Positions 15,392-24,610 of a DNA stretch of 35,226 bases are shown in pieces. A program made the position numbers and the translations under genes. Source of the stretch: Candidatus Rifleibacteriota bacterium (GTDB taxonomy: Bacteria > Muiribacteriota > Ozemobacteria > Ozemobacterales > Ozemobacteraceae). Numbering within the stretch: the stretch's first letter is position 1; each line of letters starts with the position of its first letter. The notes under the pieces were generated by a model. That model ran no database searches, was not told where the DNA came from, and worked only from the letters and a program-made list of their open reading frames with translations. The stretch spans positions 1-35,226 of the forward strand of contig JADFXM010000067.1 in NCBI GenBank assembly GCA_015233565.1, in the 5' to 3' direction.

Positions 15392-17887
15392 ATGAACAGA
15401 CCAGATGAAGGGGCTTATCAACCCCCAACCACACCGCCAGTTAGCGAATACAAAAACATGGTGCCTTTGTTACCGCTCAGAGACGTAGTAGTATTTCCCT
15501 TCATGGTTGTCCCTCTCTTCGTTGGAAGAAAGAAATCAATTCGGTCAATTGAAGAGGCCATGTTAAAAGATCGCAAAATAATCTTGTGTGCTCAAAAGCA
15601 AGCTAAGACTGATGATCCAAATGTTGAAGAATTATACAATACCGGAACAGTTGCTGAAATTTTGCAATTGTTAAAGTTGCCGGATGGAATTTTAAAAATT
15701 CTGGTTGAGGGAACGACCCGTGTAAGGATAAAAAAGTTTGGAAAAACAGAGGATTTCTTTGAAGTAGAAGCAGAAGAAGTACTCGTTGTTGACGAAAAGA
15801 ACATTGAAATGCAGGCTCTGATGCGGAATGTCATAGGGCTTTTTGAGCAATATGTCAAATTGAACAAGAAAATTCCCCTGGAAGTAATAATGGTAGCTAA
15901 TAATGTTGAAGAGCCAGGACGGTTGGCAGATATAATTACTGCCCATCTTACGCTAAAGGTTGAAGAAAAACAGGAAATACTTGAAGCTTTTGAGCCAAAG
16001 ATAAGATTAAATAAAATTGCCACCATTTTGAACCGTGAACTCGAAATTATGATGGTTGAAAAGAAAATTCGAGGACAAGTTCGAAAACAGATGGAGCAAA
16101 TTCAGAAGGAATATTACCTTCGTGAGCAAATGAAGGCCATCCAAAAAGAGCTAGGAGAAGGTGAAGACAGGGGTGAGGAGCTCGAAGAATTAAAAGTGGC
16201 TATCGTGAAGGCAAAAATGCCTGAGGAAGCTCGTGAAAAAGCGGAAAAAGAACTTTCAAAATTAGGAAAAATGCCTCCTGGATCAGCAGAAGCAACTGTT
16301 TCCAGAAACTATATTGATTGGTTGATTTCGTTGCCATGGGCAAAGACATCCAAAGACAAAATTGAGATTGAAAAAGCTGAAGAAATTCTTGATGAAGACC
16401 ATTATGGTTTAAAGAAGGTTAAAGAGCGAATTTTGGAATTTCTGGCAGTTTGTAAATTGAAAAAATCTCTGAAAGGTCCGATTTTGTGTTTGATAGGCCC
16501 TCCTGGAGTCGGAAAAACTTCTCTAGGTCGTTCTATCGCGCGTTCAATGAATCGGAAATTTTCACGCATTTCCCTTGGTGGAATGAGGGATGAAGCAGAA
16601 ATCAGAGGACATCGGCGAACTTATATTGGAGCCTTACCTGGAAGAATCATCCAAGCTTTAAGAGATTGCGGAACAAAGAATCCTGTTATTTTGCTTGATG
16701 AAATCGACAAAATGGGCATGGATTTCAGGGGAGACCCAAGTTCTGCCCTCCTGGAAGTATTAGACCCTGAACAAAATTCCTCGTTTTCTGATCACTACAT
16801 TGCTACACCTTTTGATTTGTCCAAAACACTTTTTTTGACCACTGCAAATGTTCCACACACAATTCCACCTGCTTTGAAAGATCGACTTGAGATTGTCTAT
16901 CTTCCAGGTTATACCGAAGAAGAGAAATTGGAAATTGTTAAACGATATTTAGTTCCAAAACAAATGGAAGTAAATGGTATTGATAAGTATAATGTAGTTT
17001 TCGAAGAAGAAACCTTTAGACAGATAATCAGACAATACACTCGCGAGAGTGGTGTTAGAAGTCTTGAGCGTGAGATAGCCTCAATAAGCAGGAAGATTGC
17101 AAGGAAATTGATTTCCAAAGATACCCAGCAAGATGCAAAAACGGAAATCCGCGTAACTCCTGAAAGTTTAACTCATTACCTTGGAATACCAAAATTTCAT
17201 TCAGACAAGAAGGAGGAAAACCACGAAATTGGTGTCGCTACTGGCTTGGCCTGGACCGAAGTGGGTGGAACAATCCTTCCTATTGAAGTAGCAGTAATGC
17301 CAGGAAGAGGAAAAATTTCCCTCACTGGAAGCCTTGGGAACGTTATGAAAGAATCGGCCTTGGCAGGCATTTCCTATTTAAGGAGTCATGCAGAAGACCT
17401 GAAAATGAGGCCGATAAATTACGAAAGAATTGACCTTCATATCCATTTCCCGGAAGGTGGAATTCCAAAAGATGGGCCTTCGGCTGGTATAACTATTGCA
17501 ACAGCGATTTATTCGGCTTTGAACGAAGTTCCGGTGAGCAAGGATATTGCGATGACTGGTGAAATTACTCTTCGCGGGAAAGTCTTACCAGTTGGAGGAA
17601 TTAAGGAAAAATTGCTGGCTGCTCACCGCCAAGGAATCACCCAGATCATTCTTTCTGAAGAAAACGAAAAAGATTTGGAAGAAATTCCCGAAGAAATAAG
17701 GAAAAATCTGACAATTCATAGAGTCAAGAATGCCTCGGATGTTTTAAAACTTGCTTTAGTCGGTGAACCAAAAAAAACTCCTTTGGAATTTAAGGACTAT
17801 TTTGAAAAAAAAGGGAAAGGACGAAATCTGAATTCCATTATGATTCCAAAAAAAACTCGTTCCAAGGATTCGGAAAATGACGCTTAA
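15392..17887 (+). CDS. lon: ATP-dependent protease Lon (LonA)
   Basis: 831 residues with the full LonA architecture. The N-terminal substrate-binding LON domain is at ~22-225 (MVPLLPLRDVVVFPFMVVPL at its start), followed by a coiled helical region (~225-330). The AAA+ module has Walker A GPPGVGKT (369-376) and Walker B VILLDEIDK (432-440). The C-terminal serine protease domain has catalytic Ser697 in KDGPSAG and Lys740 in GGIKEK. It degrades misfolded and regulatory proteins in the cytoplasm. The tail after ~790 is short, basic and poorly conserved. The stop overlaps the start of engB by 11 bases, so the pair is translated from one message; lon next to engB/ysxC is a recurrent arrangement in bacteria. 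Confidence 0.98.
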   Translation: MNRPDEGAYQPPTTPPVSEYKNMVPLLPLRDVVVFPFMVVPLFVGRKKSIRSIEEAMLKDRKIILCAQKQAKTDDPNVEELYNTGTVAEILQLLKLPDGILKILVEGTTRVRIKKFGKTEDFFEVEAEEVLVVDEKNIEMQALMRNVIGLFEQYVKLNKKIPLEVIMVANNVEEPGRLADIITAHLTLKVEEKQEILEAFEPKIRLNKIATILNRELEIMMVEKKIRGQVRKQMEQIQKEYYLREQMKAIQKELGEGEDRGEELEELKVAIVKAKMPEEAREKAEKELSKLGKMPPGSAEATVSRNYIDWLISLPWAKTSKDKIEIEKAEEILDEDHYGLKKVKERILEFLAVCKLKKSLKGPILCLIGPPGVGKTSLGRSIARSMNRKFSRISLGGMRDEAEIRGHRRTYIGALPGRIIQALRDCGTKNPVILLDEIDKMGMDFRGDPSSALLEVLDPEQNSSFSDHYIATPFDLSKTLFLTTANVPHTIPPALKDRLEIVYLPGYTEEEKLEIVKRYLVPKQMEVNGIDKYNVVFEEETFRQIIRQYTRESGVRSLEREIASISRKIARKLISKDTQQDAKTEIRVTPESLTHYLGIPKFHSDKKEENHEIGVATGLAWTEVGGTILPIEVAVMPGRGKISLTGSLGNVMKESALAGISYLRSHAEDLKMRPINYERIDLHIHFPEGGIPKDGPSAGITIATAIYSALNEVPVSKDIAMTGEITLRGKVLPVGGIKEKLLAAHRQGITQIILSEENEKDLEEIPEEIRKNLTIHRVKNASDVLKLALVGEPKKTPLEFKDYFEKKGKGRNLNSIMIPKKTRSKDSENDA

Positions 17888-19085
17888 AATTACTTCCGCG
17901 ATTTTTGTTGCGTGTGCGGCTGGAAAAGACGGAATGCCCCCCCCAGGAAAGCCTATTATAGCGCTAGTCGGAAGATCCAACGTGGGAAAGTCATCACTGA
18001 TAAACCTTATAACTGGTCGACGGGAATTAGCTAAAACCAGTGCTACTCCAGGAAAAACCCTTACGATTAACTATTATTTAATCAATGATGCTTTCTACAT
18101 TGTTGATTTACCTGGATATGGATTTGCGAAAGTATCGAAAATTACCAAAGAAAAAGTCCAAAAGATGGTTGATGATTTTTTTGCAACTGCATCGCCGCTT
18201 TTAGGTATTATACAGATTTTGGATGTCCGACATCCACCCTCAACAATGGATTTACAGATCTTCAACTGGATTCAGGATTCCGGTTTTCGTTATGTTCCTG
18301 TAATTACAAAAATTGACAAACTAGGACAAAGCGAACTTAATAAGCAGATTAAAGTCATTTCGAAAAAGCTTGGGCTCCAATATTCGATTCAATTTTCTGC
18401 AAAAACCGGTAGCGGCAAAGAAGAACTTTTAGACGTTTTACATGCAATTCAAACTAACACCCCTGAAAATGCCCAATCTGGACCACCAAAAAGTTTTAAA
18501 ATGAAGGGTCCTGAAAAATCCAAGGGTTCTGAGAAAGTTTCTGACAAGAGAAATCAAAATAAGGGAAAAAATCCTAACAAAAACCAAAATCAGGGGCAAG
18601 GCCAAAATCAAAATCCTTTGAAGCATCGCCCAAATGATCAAAAAAGGCGGAGAGGAAATGCTGGTTCCAACCCCAGGGTTGTTCATAATTCCACTATTAC
18701 TCCCAATCCGGCTGTAAATGCTAGTGTTAATTTGAATAGTACCAATGTCACCAATGAAAATAATACTAGTAATGTAAATCCCAATGACAACCCCAATTCT
18801 AATCTAAGTAGCAATCCAAATTCCGGCTCAAATGCCAGTACAAGTAAAAACGCTGTTATAGGTCCCATTACAGGGCCTAATGTTACTTCTCCTTTCGGTT
18901 CTGTTTCTTCAGCTGGCAATTCGGATAAAAGTGGGAACAGTAAAATCTTGTCGAATAGAAACAATCAAAGAAGCGATCGACAGAATCGTCCAAAGGGACA
19001 AAACAAGCCCGTTTATAACAAAAAAAAGTCCTCAGAAAACTTTCAAAATAAAGTGAAAACTGAGAATTCACCGAAAACCACCTAA
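17877..19085 (+). CDS. engB: Ribosome-biogenesis GTPase EngB (YihA/YsxC) with long Asn/Ser-rich C-terminal tail
   Basis: 402 residues, about twice the family's usual ~200. Residues 1-193 are a complete TrmE-Era-EngA-EngB-type GTPase: G1 GRSNVGKS (32-39), ATPGKT around the switch I region (56-61), G3 DLPG (77-80, in VDLPGYGFAKV), G4 TKID (144-147) and G5 SAK (174-176). It acts in assembly of the large ribosomal subunit. Residues ~195-402 are low complexity: first Lys/Asn/Gln-rich (NKGKNPNKNQNQGQGQNQN), then Asn/Ser/Thr/Pro-rich, ending in a basic Arg/Lys/Gln/Asn-rich stretch. The frame is continuous, with no sign of a frameshift or a fused known domain. AAGGA lies upstream of the ATG inside lon. 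The tail's role is unknown; RNA binding is a plausible guess given its basic ends. Confidence 0.93.
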   Translation: MTLKITSAIFVACAAGKDGMPPPGKPIIALVGRSNVGKSSLINLITGRRELAKTSATPGKTLTINYYLINDAFYIVDLPGYGFAKVSKITKEKVQKMVDDFFATASPLLGIIQILDVRHPPSTMDLQIFNWIQDSGFRYVPVITKIDKLGQSELNKQIKVISKKLGLQYSIQFSAKTGSGKEELLDVLHAIQTNTPENAQSGPPKSFKMKGPEKSKGSEKVSDKRNQNKGKNPNKNQNQGQGQNQNPLKHRPNDQKRRRGNAGSNPRVVHNSTITPNPAVNASVNLNSTNVTNENNTSNVNPNDNPNSNLSSNPNSGSNASTSKNAVIGPITGPNVTSPFGSVSSAGNSDKSGNSKILSNRNNQRSDRQNRPKGQNKPVYNKKKSSENFQNKVKTENSPKTT

Positions 19086-19096
19086 GGGATTAAAAG

Positions 19097-20701
19097 ATGA
19101 GGAAATTCCTTGTAAAATTTTGTGTTTCTTCTTTTTTTATTGCAGCTTTATCCACTTCATTGGTTGAATCCGCCACTTCCCAAGAAAGCAAGATAATTAA
19201 ATCAAATCTTGAAAAGGGGATTTTGAATTATCAGGATCACCCGGATGAGTCTTTGGCCATTTTAGGGTCAGCATTTAGCCAAGCTTTGAAATTGACTGCT
19301 CCTTCCAACCCAAAGGAGATCCGAGAGATTGGTTTTTATCTGGCGAGTCGATGTCTGCACCCTTCCTTGTTTCCTGAAATTGAGTCGGTGATAGAAGCTT
19401 ATTTGAAGGAATTCCCCAAGGGAAAATATTTGGGACAAATATTAGTGAACAAAGGAATTCTTGACTATGAAAATGGAAGAAATTCCGAGGGACGTGAAGC
19501 TCTTTTAAAAGCGGAAAAACTATCTGGAAAAGTTGGAAAAAAACAATTACTTGCACTTGAGATAGATGGGCTTCTTATGGGTAAAAACTATAAATCGGCT
19601 GGAGTTTTGCTAGATAAGATCGCAAAAAAATCAGCTAAGCATAGTTTGTTCAAAGCAGATCAATATCGTTTTAAACAAGGTTGCAAAGAATTTGCAACTT
19701 TCAGAAAAGATTTTGACAAGTCTAACACGGACATAGAAACCAAGTATCGTCTATTGGAAAAACAGATCGACAAAAATTATTTCGCTCCAGATGCTCCTGA
19801 AGGATCATTGCAAATAGTAAAATTTGAAGATTCCAAACTGCCTGCTTATAATGGTGTTGAAATTCACTTATTTGATATGACGAGAGTTTCTTCCCACCAT
19901 CTTTCCGCTGCAAAGAGAGTTGAAAAGCTTGAAAGTTTTTTGAATAATTTTCCTGAATCCGACGAGGAAATTACAGGAAGAGTGTTAATTCAACTCCATT
20001 TGATTTACTTGCTGGAAATGAATGATCCCGAAAAATCTGCGCTTTGTCTTGAAAAACTGCAGAAATTAAAATCCTTCCAGACAAGATTTTTAATGGAAGA
20101 GTCTCTCGCTGCGTTGGTAAATTCTGATCTGAAGTCTGCTAGGAGCTACGCTTCCCTTGAAAAGTTAATGGCGCTGAAAAGTCTTTTTCCTTTTGATGAT
20201 GGAGCTTTTCCACGGCTGGAATATAAGGATGTTCAGCGATGGTTTCTTCTTTCAAGTTTGATAAAAGAGAGCAAATCAGGCTTAAAAGAAATCATTTTTA
20301 ATCTGGAATTCAAGGCAGGAATTTACGAAATTCCACCAAAAATTCTTTTCTTCCTGGCAAATAATAATAAAGTTGAAGCATATGCTGAATATCAAACTTC
20401 AAGAAAAGATATCTCTGAAAAAAATGCCGCTTTTCTTGAAACGTTTTTTTTACCTTTGTACAATCCTCTTCCGGATGCGGAAAGAAGATTAATTGTAGCA
20501 CTTTTATTAGCTGAAGACTTTCCCAAGATTTCAGTGGATTTACTAACATCTGTAATTCAAACGACTCCAGCAAAAAATAGCTTTCAGCATGCTTTGGCGA
20601 TATTAGCTGAAATTTACCAAACCTGTGGAAACCATGACGAAGCTCAGGCTGTTTGGGCTTTATTGAGGAAATATTTCCCCAAAAGCTCGTGGTTGAAATA
20701 G
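19097..20701 (+). CDS. Secreted helical-repeat (TPR-like) protein of unknown function
   Basis: 534 residues. The N terminus MRKFLVKFCVSSFFIAALST is a clear Sec signal peptide, with likely cleavage near VESA-TS. The rest is mostly alpha-helical with loose TPR-type pairs. The clearest are AYLKEFPKGKYLGQILVNKG, the segment around ESFLNNFPESDEEITGR, and the C-terminal HALAILAEIYQTCGNHDEAQ followed by KYFPKSSW. No catalytic motif is seen. The gene begins 11 bases after engB with a good AAGGGA Shine-Dalgarno, so it probably belongs to the lon-engB transcript. The NHL-propeller protein follows 136 bases later. A periplasmic scaffold or outer-membrane assembly role (YbgF/BamD-like TPR use) is a guess. 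Confidence 0.8.
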   Translation: MRKFLVKFCVSSFFIAALSTSLVESATSQESKIIKSNLEKGILNYQDHPDESLAILGSAFSQALKLTAPSNPKEIREIGFYLASRCLHPSLFPEIESVIEAYLKEFPKGKYLGQILVNKGILDYENGRNSEGREALLKAEKLSGKVGKKQLLALEIDGLLMGKNYKSAGVLLDKIAKKSAKHSLFKADQYRFKQGCKEFATFRKDFDKSNTDIETKYRLLEKQIDKNYFAPDAPEGSLQIVKFEDSKLPAYNGVEIHLFDMTRVSSHHLSAAKRVEKLESFLNNFPESDEEITGRVLIQLHLIYLLEMNDPEKSALCLEKLQKLKSFQTRFLMEESLAALVNSDLKSARSYASLEKLMALKSLFPFDDGAFPRLEYKDVQRWFLLSSLIKESKSGLKEIIFNLEFKAGIYEIPPKILFFLANNNKVEAYAEYQTSRKDISEKNAAFLETFFLPLYNPLPDAERRLIVALLLAEDFPKISVDLLTSVIQTTPAKNSFQHALAILAEIYQTCGNHDEAQAVWALLRKYFPKSSWLK

Positions 20702-20837
20702 GTTTTGTTCCAAATGGAGATTGCGAAATTTTGAGAGTTTTCTGTTTGTAGATACTGCTTTGCATCATCAAATTTTTTATTTTAGGTTTTCGTGCGGGAT
20801 AGTAAAAAAAGTTTTCAATAAAATACGGGGGGAGAAC

Positions 20838-23800
20838 ATGAAATTAATAAAAAAATCTTGGGTTTTAGTTTTGGCAGCGGTTATTATTTTTTCCTCTCAC
20901 CCAGGATTCTGCTCAAAAATATTGCAGACATATAACGGGATTTTTCCTAATGGCTCTGATCCCGAGACCCAGCAGACTTTTTTGCTTTTATTGGAAAAAT
21001 CCTGTCGAGTAAAATTTAATGTCAAAGATAGTATTGGAAATTTTTTGCCACAGATCAATGTCCTGGAAGTCAATTTAACTTCCAAGACAGAAGTAAGTGA
21101 TAAAAATCCGAGTGGAATAACGGAAGCAAACCTTCCCGAAGAGGGAATTTATGAGATTAAGGTAGGTTTTAATAAAGCTGAATCGGCTTCCAGCAAAGGA
21201 GACTTGAAGTTTTCCTTAGAGGTTGAAGAGATTGGCGCTTCCAGGGAAAGAGCCCTTCCAAAGTCTGAGGGGACTAAGAATAGGGCTGGTTCAAAAGATG
21301 TACCCCAGGAAGATAAAAATTTAGAACCGCCTTCGATTGACATAAAGAAGCCTGAAATTGTCTCTCACCCATCTCAGACTCCTTTGAATACTCCCAAAGA
21401 AAAGGGGGAATTGTCAGGTTCAACCTCAGAATTTCAGACTAGCGAAACCCAGAAAAATCCTATAGTTAGCGCACCTGGCTTGAGAGGATTGGCTTCAGCT
21501 ACCTTGACAACTCAGCCTGTTTCAGATAGCAATGTTCCTTCTGCAAGTAAGCTTTCTACCGGAACCAATGCTTCAACTAACACTTCCGAATCATCACAAG
21601 TTTCAGTGTCACCAGGAACTCCGGCACCGATGACAACAAAGGTTTCAACATCAGGAGAAGCAACAGTTGCCACTCCGGGTATGCCAGGAAAAGCCCCCAC
21701 CGTAAGCTCACCTGTATCCACATCTATTCAAACAATCTCCACCGCTCAAGTTTCCACACCAGCAGTTGATTCCTGGAAAGTTTCTGGTTTTTATCCTGAA
21801 AATGACTGTTTTATCGATCCTTATAAACCAGTGGAAATTGTTTTTAATAAGGATATTCCCGAAAATGTTTCATTGGATTCCCTTATTTCAGTTTCCTTAA
21901 AAAACGCACCAAATCTACTAAAAAAAGTCGATGGTCAGATTTACAAACCATCTGGAAACTCACTTGACTTTTTGACCAAAAGATTATTGTACGGTGTTAA
22001 GTATTATGTTAAAGTTTTTGACCCCGGCGATTTGACAAAGACAATTTGTGAGTTCAAATTCCAGACCTATCCTAAGGTTAAAATTGACTTAAAAAAAGGC
22101 CCCGATGGGTTGGAAACAGATTTGAACTGGCCGATCAACCAAGGGATTCTTTCAAACGAAGACAGTCAGGTTGTAAAATTAGACAAAACTGAAATCGTTA
22201 TTTCTGCTAAGGAAGGTGAAGTTCTAAAGTTCAAGCCTGACTCATCAATTTCACCCTTTGGTTCTTTTGACAATTTTTCCTATCAGGGACGGCCCTTTGG
22301 TTTAACAATTTTTGTTCCCAAAGAAAAAATAGAATCTTTTTCGCCTCCCTTTGTATGTGAAATTTTTGTTCAGATGGTTGGGAGGAATAATCCACTTTTG
22401 GTAGCAAAAAGCCAATTGATTTATGATAAGGATGCCAAAGAAGCATCCGTTGTTACTAGTTCGTCGATTTTATCTAATATTCAAACGACTGGTATTTCAA
22501 TTTCTTCGTTGACTTCAGTTGTTTCCCCAAAACTGGGGGGTTCAGAATCAGCTTCTCTTACTCCTCCATTAGTAGGGCCAATTTCATCAAATGGAATAAC
22601 CGGTATTTCAAGCCCACAGACAACTGCAATTTCCACGGACAGTTCAACTGTTGTTGGTACAGCAGTTGCCAAGCCGGAGTTAACTACCGCTTTGACCCCA
22701 ACCGTGAGTCCGGTCTCGACTTCTGCGGAAATTCCCGGGAAAAATCCAATTACAGAACCTATTACTACAACGGGTGCAACAGCCGTTCAAAACTCAACTA
22801 TTGCTACTATTACAATGGCGATTCCAGAGTCAACCCCAAGTTCTGTGGTAGCAACAATTCCTGGCGATATCCCAGCTCCGACTTCATTAAATGCTTCCAA
22901 TGCCATTTTCACTGGTTCTTTGGCCGCGACAGACAGCTCAACAATGGTTGCAACTTCAATTGTGGCTTCAGAAACAATAACTTCCGCCAAATCGACTGGT
23001 GCTTCGGGAACAACTTCAGGCGCTGGTTTACCTGTTACAACCAATTTGGTTGATGATGTAGATGACAAATTGGGGAACGAGGTTGCCGAAGAACCTGAAG
23101 CGGTTGTTCAGAAACCTTTTACTCCAGTTGCAAAAATGCCGTTAAATGCGAAAGTGTCTTTAGTAAACTCCTTTTCCCTTAAAGACTCTGACAAGGAAAA
23201 TGTTTTGAGCTGGCCTCGAGATCTTGCATTCGGTAATGATGGGTCGCTCTGGCTTGTAGATAGTCAGAGTCGACGGATTTTCAGGTTTAACGACCAAGGA
23301 AAACTGATAAAGGCCTTTGGAAAAAAAGGGAAAAGCCAGGGTGGATTAGGTTTTCCGGTATATATTTCAGTGGATGACAAGAGCGTTTTTGTTTCTGATA
23401 CCTCCTCTCATAATGTGCATGTTTTCGACCTCGAGGGGACTTTTTTACAAGATATCGGAACTTGGGGTACAAAACCTGGACAACTTGATTTACCCCATGG
23501 AATTGCCCTTAATGGAAATGAACTTTGGGTAGCAGACATGGGAAACAAGAGGGTAAATGTTTTTTCGACAAACGGTGAATTTAAAAATTATTTTGGGAAG
23601 CAGGGCGATTTAGCTGGTTTTATTACTACTCCGATCGCTATTTCATTTGTTCCCCAAGGAGTTTGGGTATTAGAAAATTTAAAAGGGAAACTCCAATTTT
23701 TCGCTGCAAATAATGGGAAATTGAAAAGTGCTTTTCTGATTGGAACTCGAGATGCGTTAAATTTAAAGTCTGACAAGTGGGGTGGGCTATGGGTGGTCGA

Positions 23801-23975
23801 TTCTGAGGGAGGAAGTGTTCTTAGATTAAGCCAAGATGGAAAGCTTCTTACCCGAATTGCCACACCCCTCAAAGCTGGAAAGTGGATTCCTACTTCTGTT
23901 GCTGTTCGTTCGGACGGTTTGATTGCAATCGCCGATGGACAAATGAAGACGATTCACTTATTTAAAATGGAATAA
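20838..23975 (+). CDS. Large secreted protein: Ig-like (Big_5-type) domain, Ser/Thr-rich linkers and C-terminal NHL beta-propeller
   Basis: 1045 residues from the ATG preceded by GGGGGGAGAAC; an in-frame upstream extension of 39 codons lacks a start context and is discarded. A signal peptide covers ~1-27 (LIKKSWVLVLAAVIIF). A small N-terminal beta domain (~28-140) is followed by a Ser/Thr/Pro-rich linker (~145-308). An SbsA/Big_5-like Ig fold follows at ~311-405 (VSGFYPENDCFIDPYKPVEI...FNKDIP...YYVKVFDPGD), then another beta domain (~410-540) and a second Thr/Ser/Val/Ala-rich linker (~545-755). The end is a six-repeat NHL propeller (~780-1045) with blades such as WPRDLAFGNDGSLWLVDSQS, LPHGIALNGNELWVADMGN and WGGLWVVDSEGGSVLRLS. 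The linkers suggest a cell-surface or O-glycosylated stalk. There is no lipobox, LPXTG or autotransporter domain. The ligand is unknown. Confidence 0.86.
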   Translation: MKLIKKSWVLVLAAVIIFSSHPGFCSKILQTYNGIFPNGSDPETQQTFLLLLEKSCRVKFNVKDSIGNFLPQINVLEVNLTSKTEVSDKNPSGITEANLPEEGIYEIKVGFNKAESASSKGDLKFSLEVEEIGASRERALPKSEGTKNRAGSKDVPQEDKNLEPPSIDIKKPEIVSHPSQTPLNTPKEKGELSGSTSEFQTSETQKNPIVSAPGLRGLASATLTTQPVSDSNVPSASKLSTGTNASTNTSESSQVSVSPGTPAPMTTKVSTSGEATVATPGMPGKAPTVSSPVSTSIQTISTAQVSTPAVDSWKVSGFYPENDCFIDPYKPVEIVFNKDIPENVSLDSLISVSLKNAPNLLKKVDGQIYKPSGNSLDFLTKRLLYGVKYYVKVFDPGDLTKTICEFKFQTYPKVKIDLKKGPDGLETDLNWPINQGILSNEDSQVVKLDKTEIVISAKEGEVLKFKPDSSISPFGSFDNFSYQGRPFGLTIFVPKEKIESFSPPFVCEIFVQMVGRNNPLLVAKSQLIYDKDAKEASVVTSSSILSNIQTTGISISSLTSVVSPKLGGSESASLTPPLVGPISSNGITGISSPQTTAISTDSSTVVGTAVAKPELTTALTPTVSPVSTSAEIPGKNPITEPITTTGATAVQNSTIATITMAIPESTPSSVVATIPGDIPAPTSLNASNAIFTGSLAATDSSTMVATSIVASETITSAKSTGASGTTSGAGLPVTTNLVDDVDDKLGNEVAEEPEAVVQKPFTPVAKMPLNAKVSLVNSFSLKDSDKENVLSWPRDLAFGNDGSLWLVDSQSRRIFRFNDQGKLIKAFGKKGKSQGGLGFPVYISVDDKSVFVSDTSSHNVHVFDLEGTFLQDIGTWGTKPGQLDLPHGIALNGNELWVADMGNKRVNVFSTNGEFKNYFGKQGDLAGFITTPIAISFVPQGVWVLENLKGKLQFFAANNGKLKSAFLIGTRDALNLKSDKWGGLWVVDSEGGSVLRLSQDGKLLTRIATPLKAGKWIPTSVAVRSDGLIAIADGQMKTIHLFKME

Positions 23976-24237
23976 TTTTGGGCAATTGGAAAAATTTTCA
24001 GTTGATCTTGGTACAATAGACTTTTTTATATTCGGCGAACTTTGACTACGCTCATTCCCCAAAGGAAATTTTCCCCTTGCCGAGAAGTTGAAAAAAATAG
24101 CTTAAACCATAAAGTTGTTTAGGAAAATCTGTATAAATAGAGGTTTTTGTAAAATTAGGAAATTCAAATTTGCGACAAAAATCACAATACCATCAAGCCT
24201 GAGTTTCTTTTCGCCCTATGTGCAAAAATTATACAAC

Positions 24238-24287
24238 ATTGCGAGAAGCTCAACAGATCTAATTTTTTAGATCAAATATTTCGCAAT
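24238..24287. other. Nested inverted repeat, candidate structured RNA or operator
   Basis: The outer arms ATTGCGA (24238-24244) and TCGCAAT (24281-24287) are perfectly complementary. Inside, GATCTAA (24256-24262) and TTAGATC (24267-24273) form a 7-bp stem with a TTTT loop. An ATTGCC/GGCAAT pair (about 24308 and 24352) follows. No known riboswitch or sRNA family is recognised, and the direction of transcription is unknown. Confidence 0.4.
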
Positions 24288-24367
24288 TTCCGCAGAAGGT
24301 TTGAAATATTGCCTGAGAATGAAAGTGGAAAATATCACATTTTTTTTCCGGCAATGTTTTTGAGTGC

Positions 24368-24408
24368 TGTACTTTCACAAAGTACAATAGTTTCTCACAG
24401 CTCTGTGA
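24368..24408. other. Two adjacent perfect hairpins
   Basis: TGTACTTT-CAC-AAAGTACA (24368-24386) and TCACAG-CT-CTGTGA (24395-24408) are perfect inverted repeats 8 bases apart. A T-rich stretch follows ~10 bases later (GGTTTTCTTTT). They could be paired operators or the 3' end of a small RNA; nothing in the sequence decides. Confidence 0.4.
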
Positions 24409-24610
24409 ACGGAGTTAAGGTTTTCTTTTAATAAATGTTTTCCTGTGGAATAAATGAATTTCCGAGGGGTTTCGAAACTTTTTTTTTCATGAAAATTTGT
24501 GGAAATCTTACTTAATTTTGGGGCAATATCGCATAAAATATGTTTTTTTCTAGGCTTCTAGCCGGACAGAGAAGTTTTTTTACCGAATGCTGGTTTAAAG
24601 GTTGGTTATT

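Larger units (their letters stand above)
23976..24610. other. Intergenic region with several strong hairpins
   Basis: 635 bases without a gene. The section 24238-24408 carries an unusual density of perfect inverted repeats, listed separately. No rho-independent terminator is obvious directly after the NHL gene. No clear -35/-10 pair for the FecR-like gene was found, though TAAAAT at ~24535 is a possible -10. Confidence 0.55.

Noticed and set aside
18438..18964. Minus-strand frames opposite the EngB tail
   Set aside because: Low-complexity Asn/Ser codons on the plus strand produce Leu/Val/Ile-rich antisense frames; they lack ribosome sites and domains.
24308..24330. CCTGAGA resembling the TPP riboswitch core
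   Set aside because: The other invariant TPP riboswitch segments are absent and the neighbouring genes have no thiamin link.
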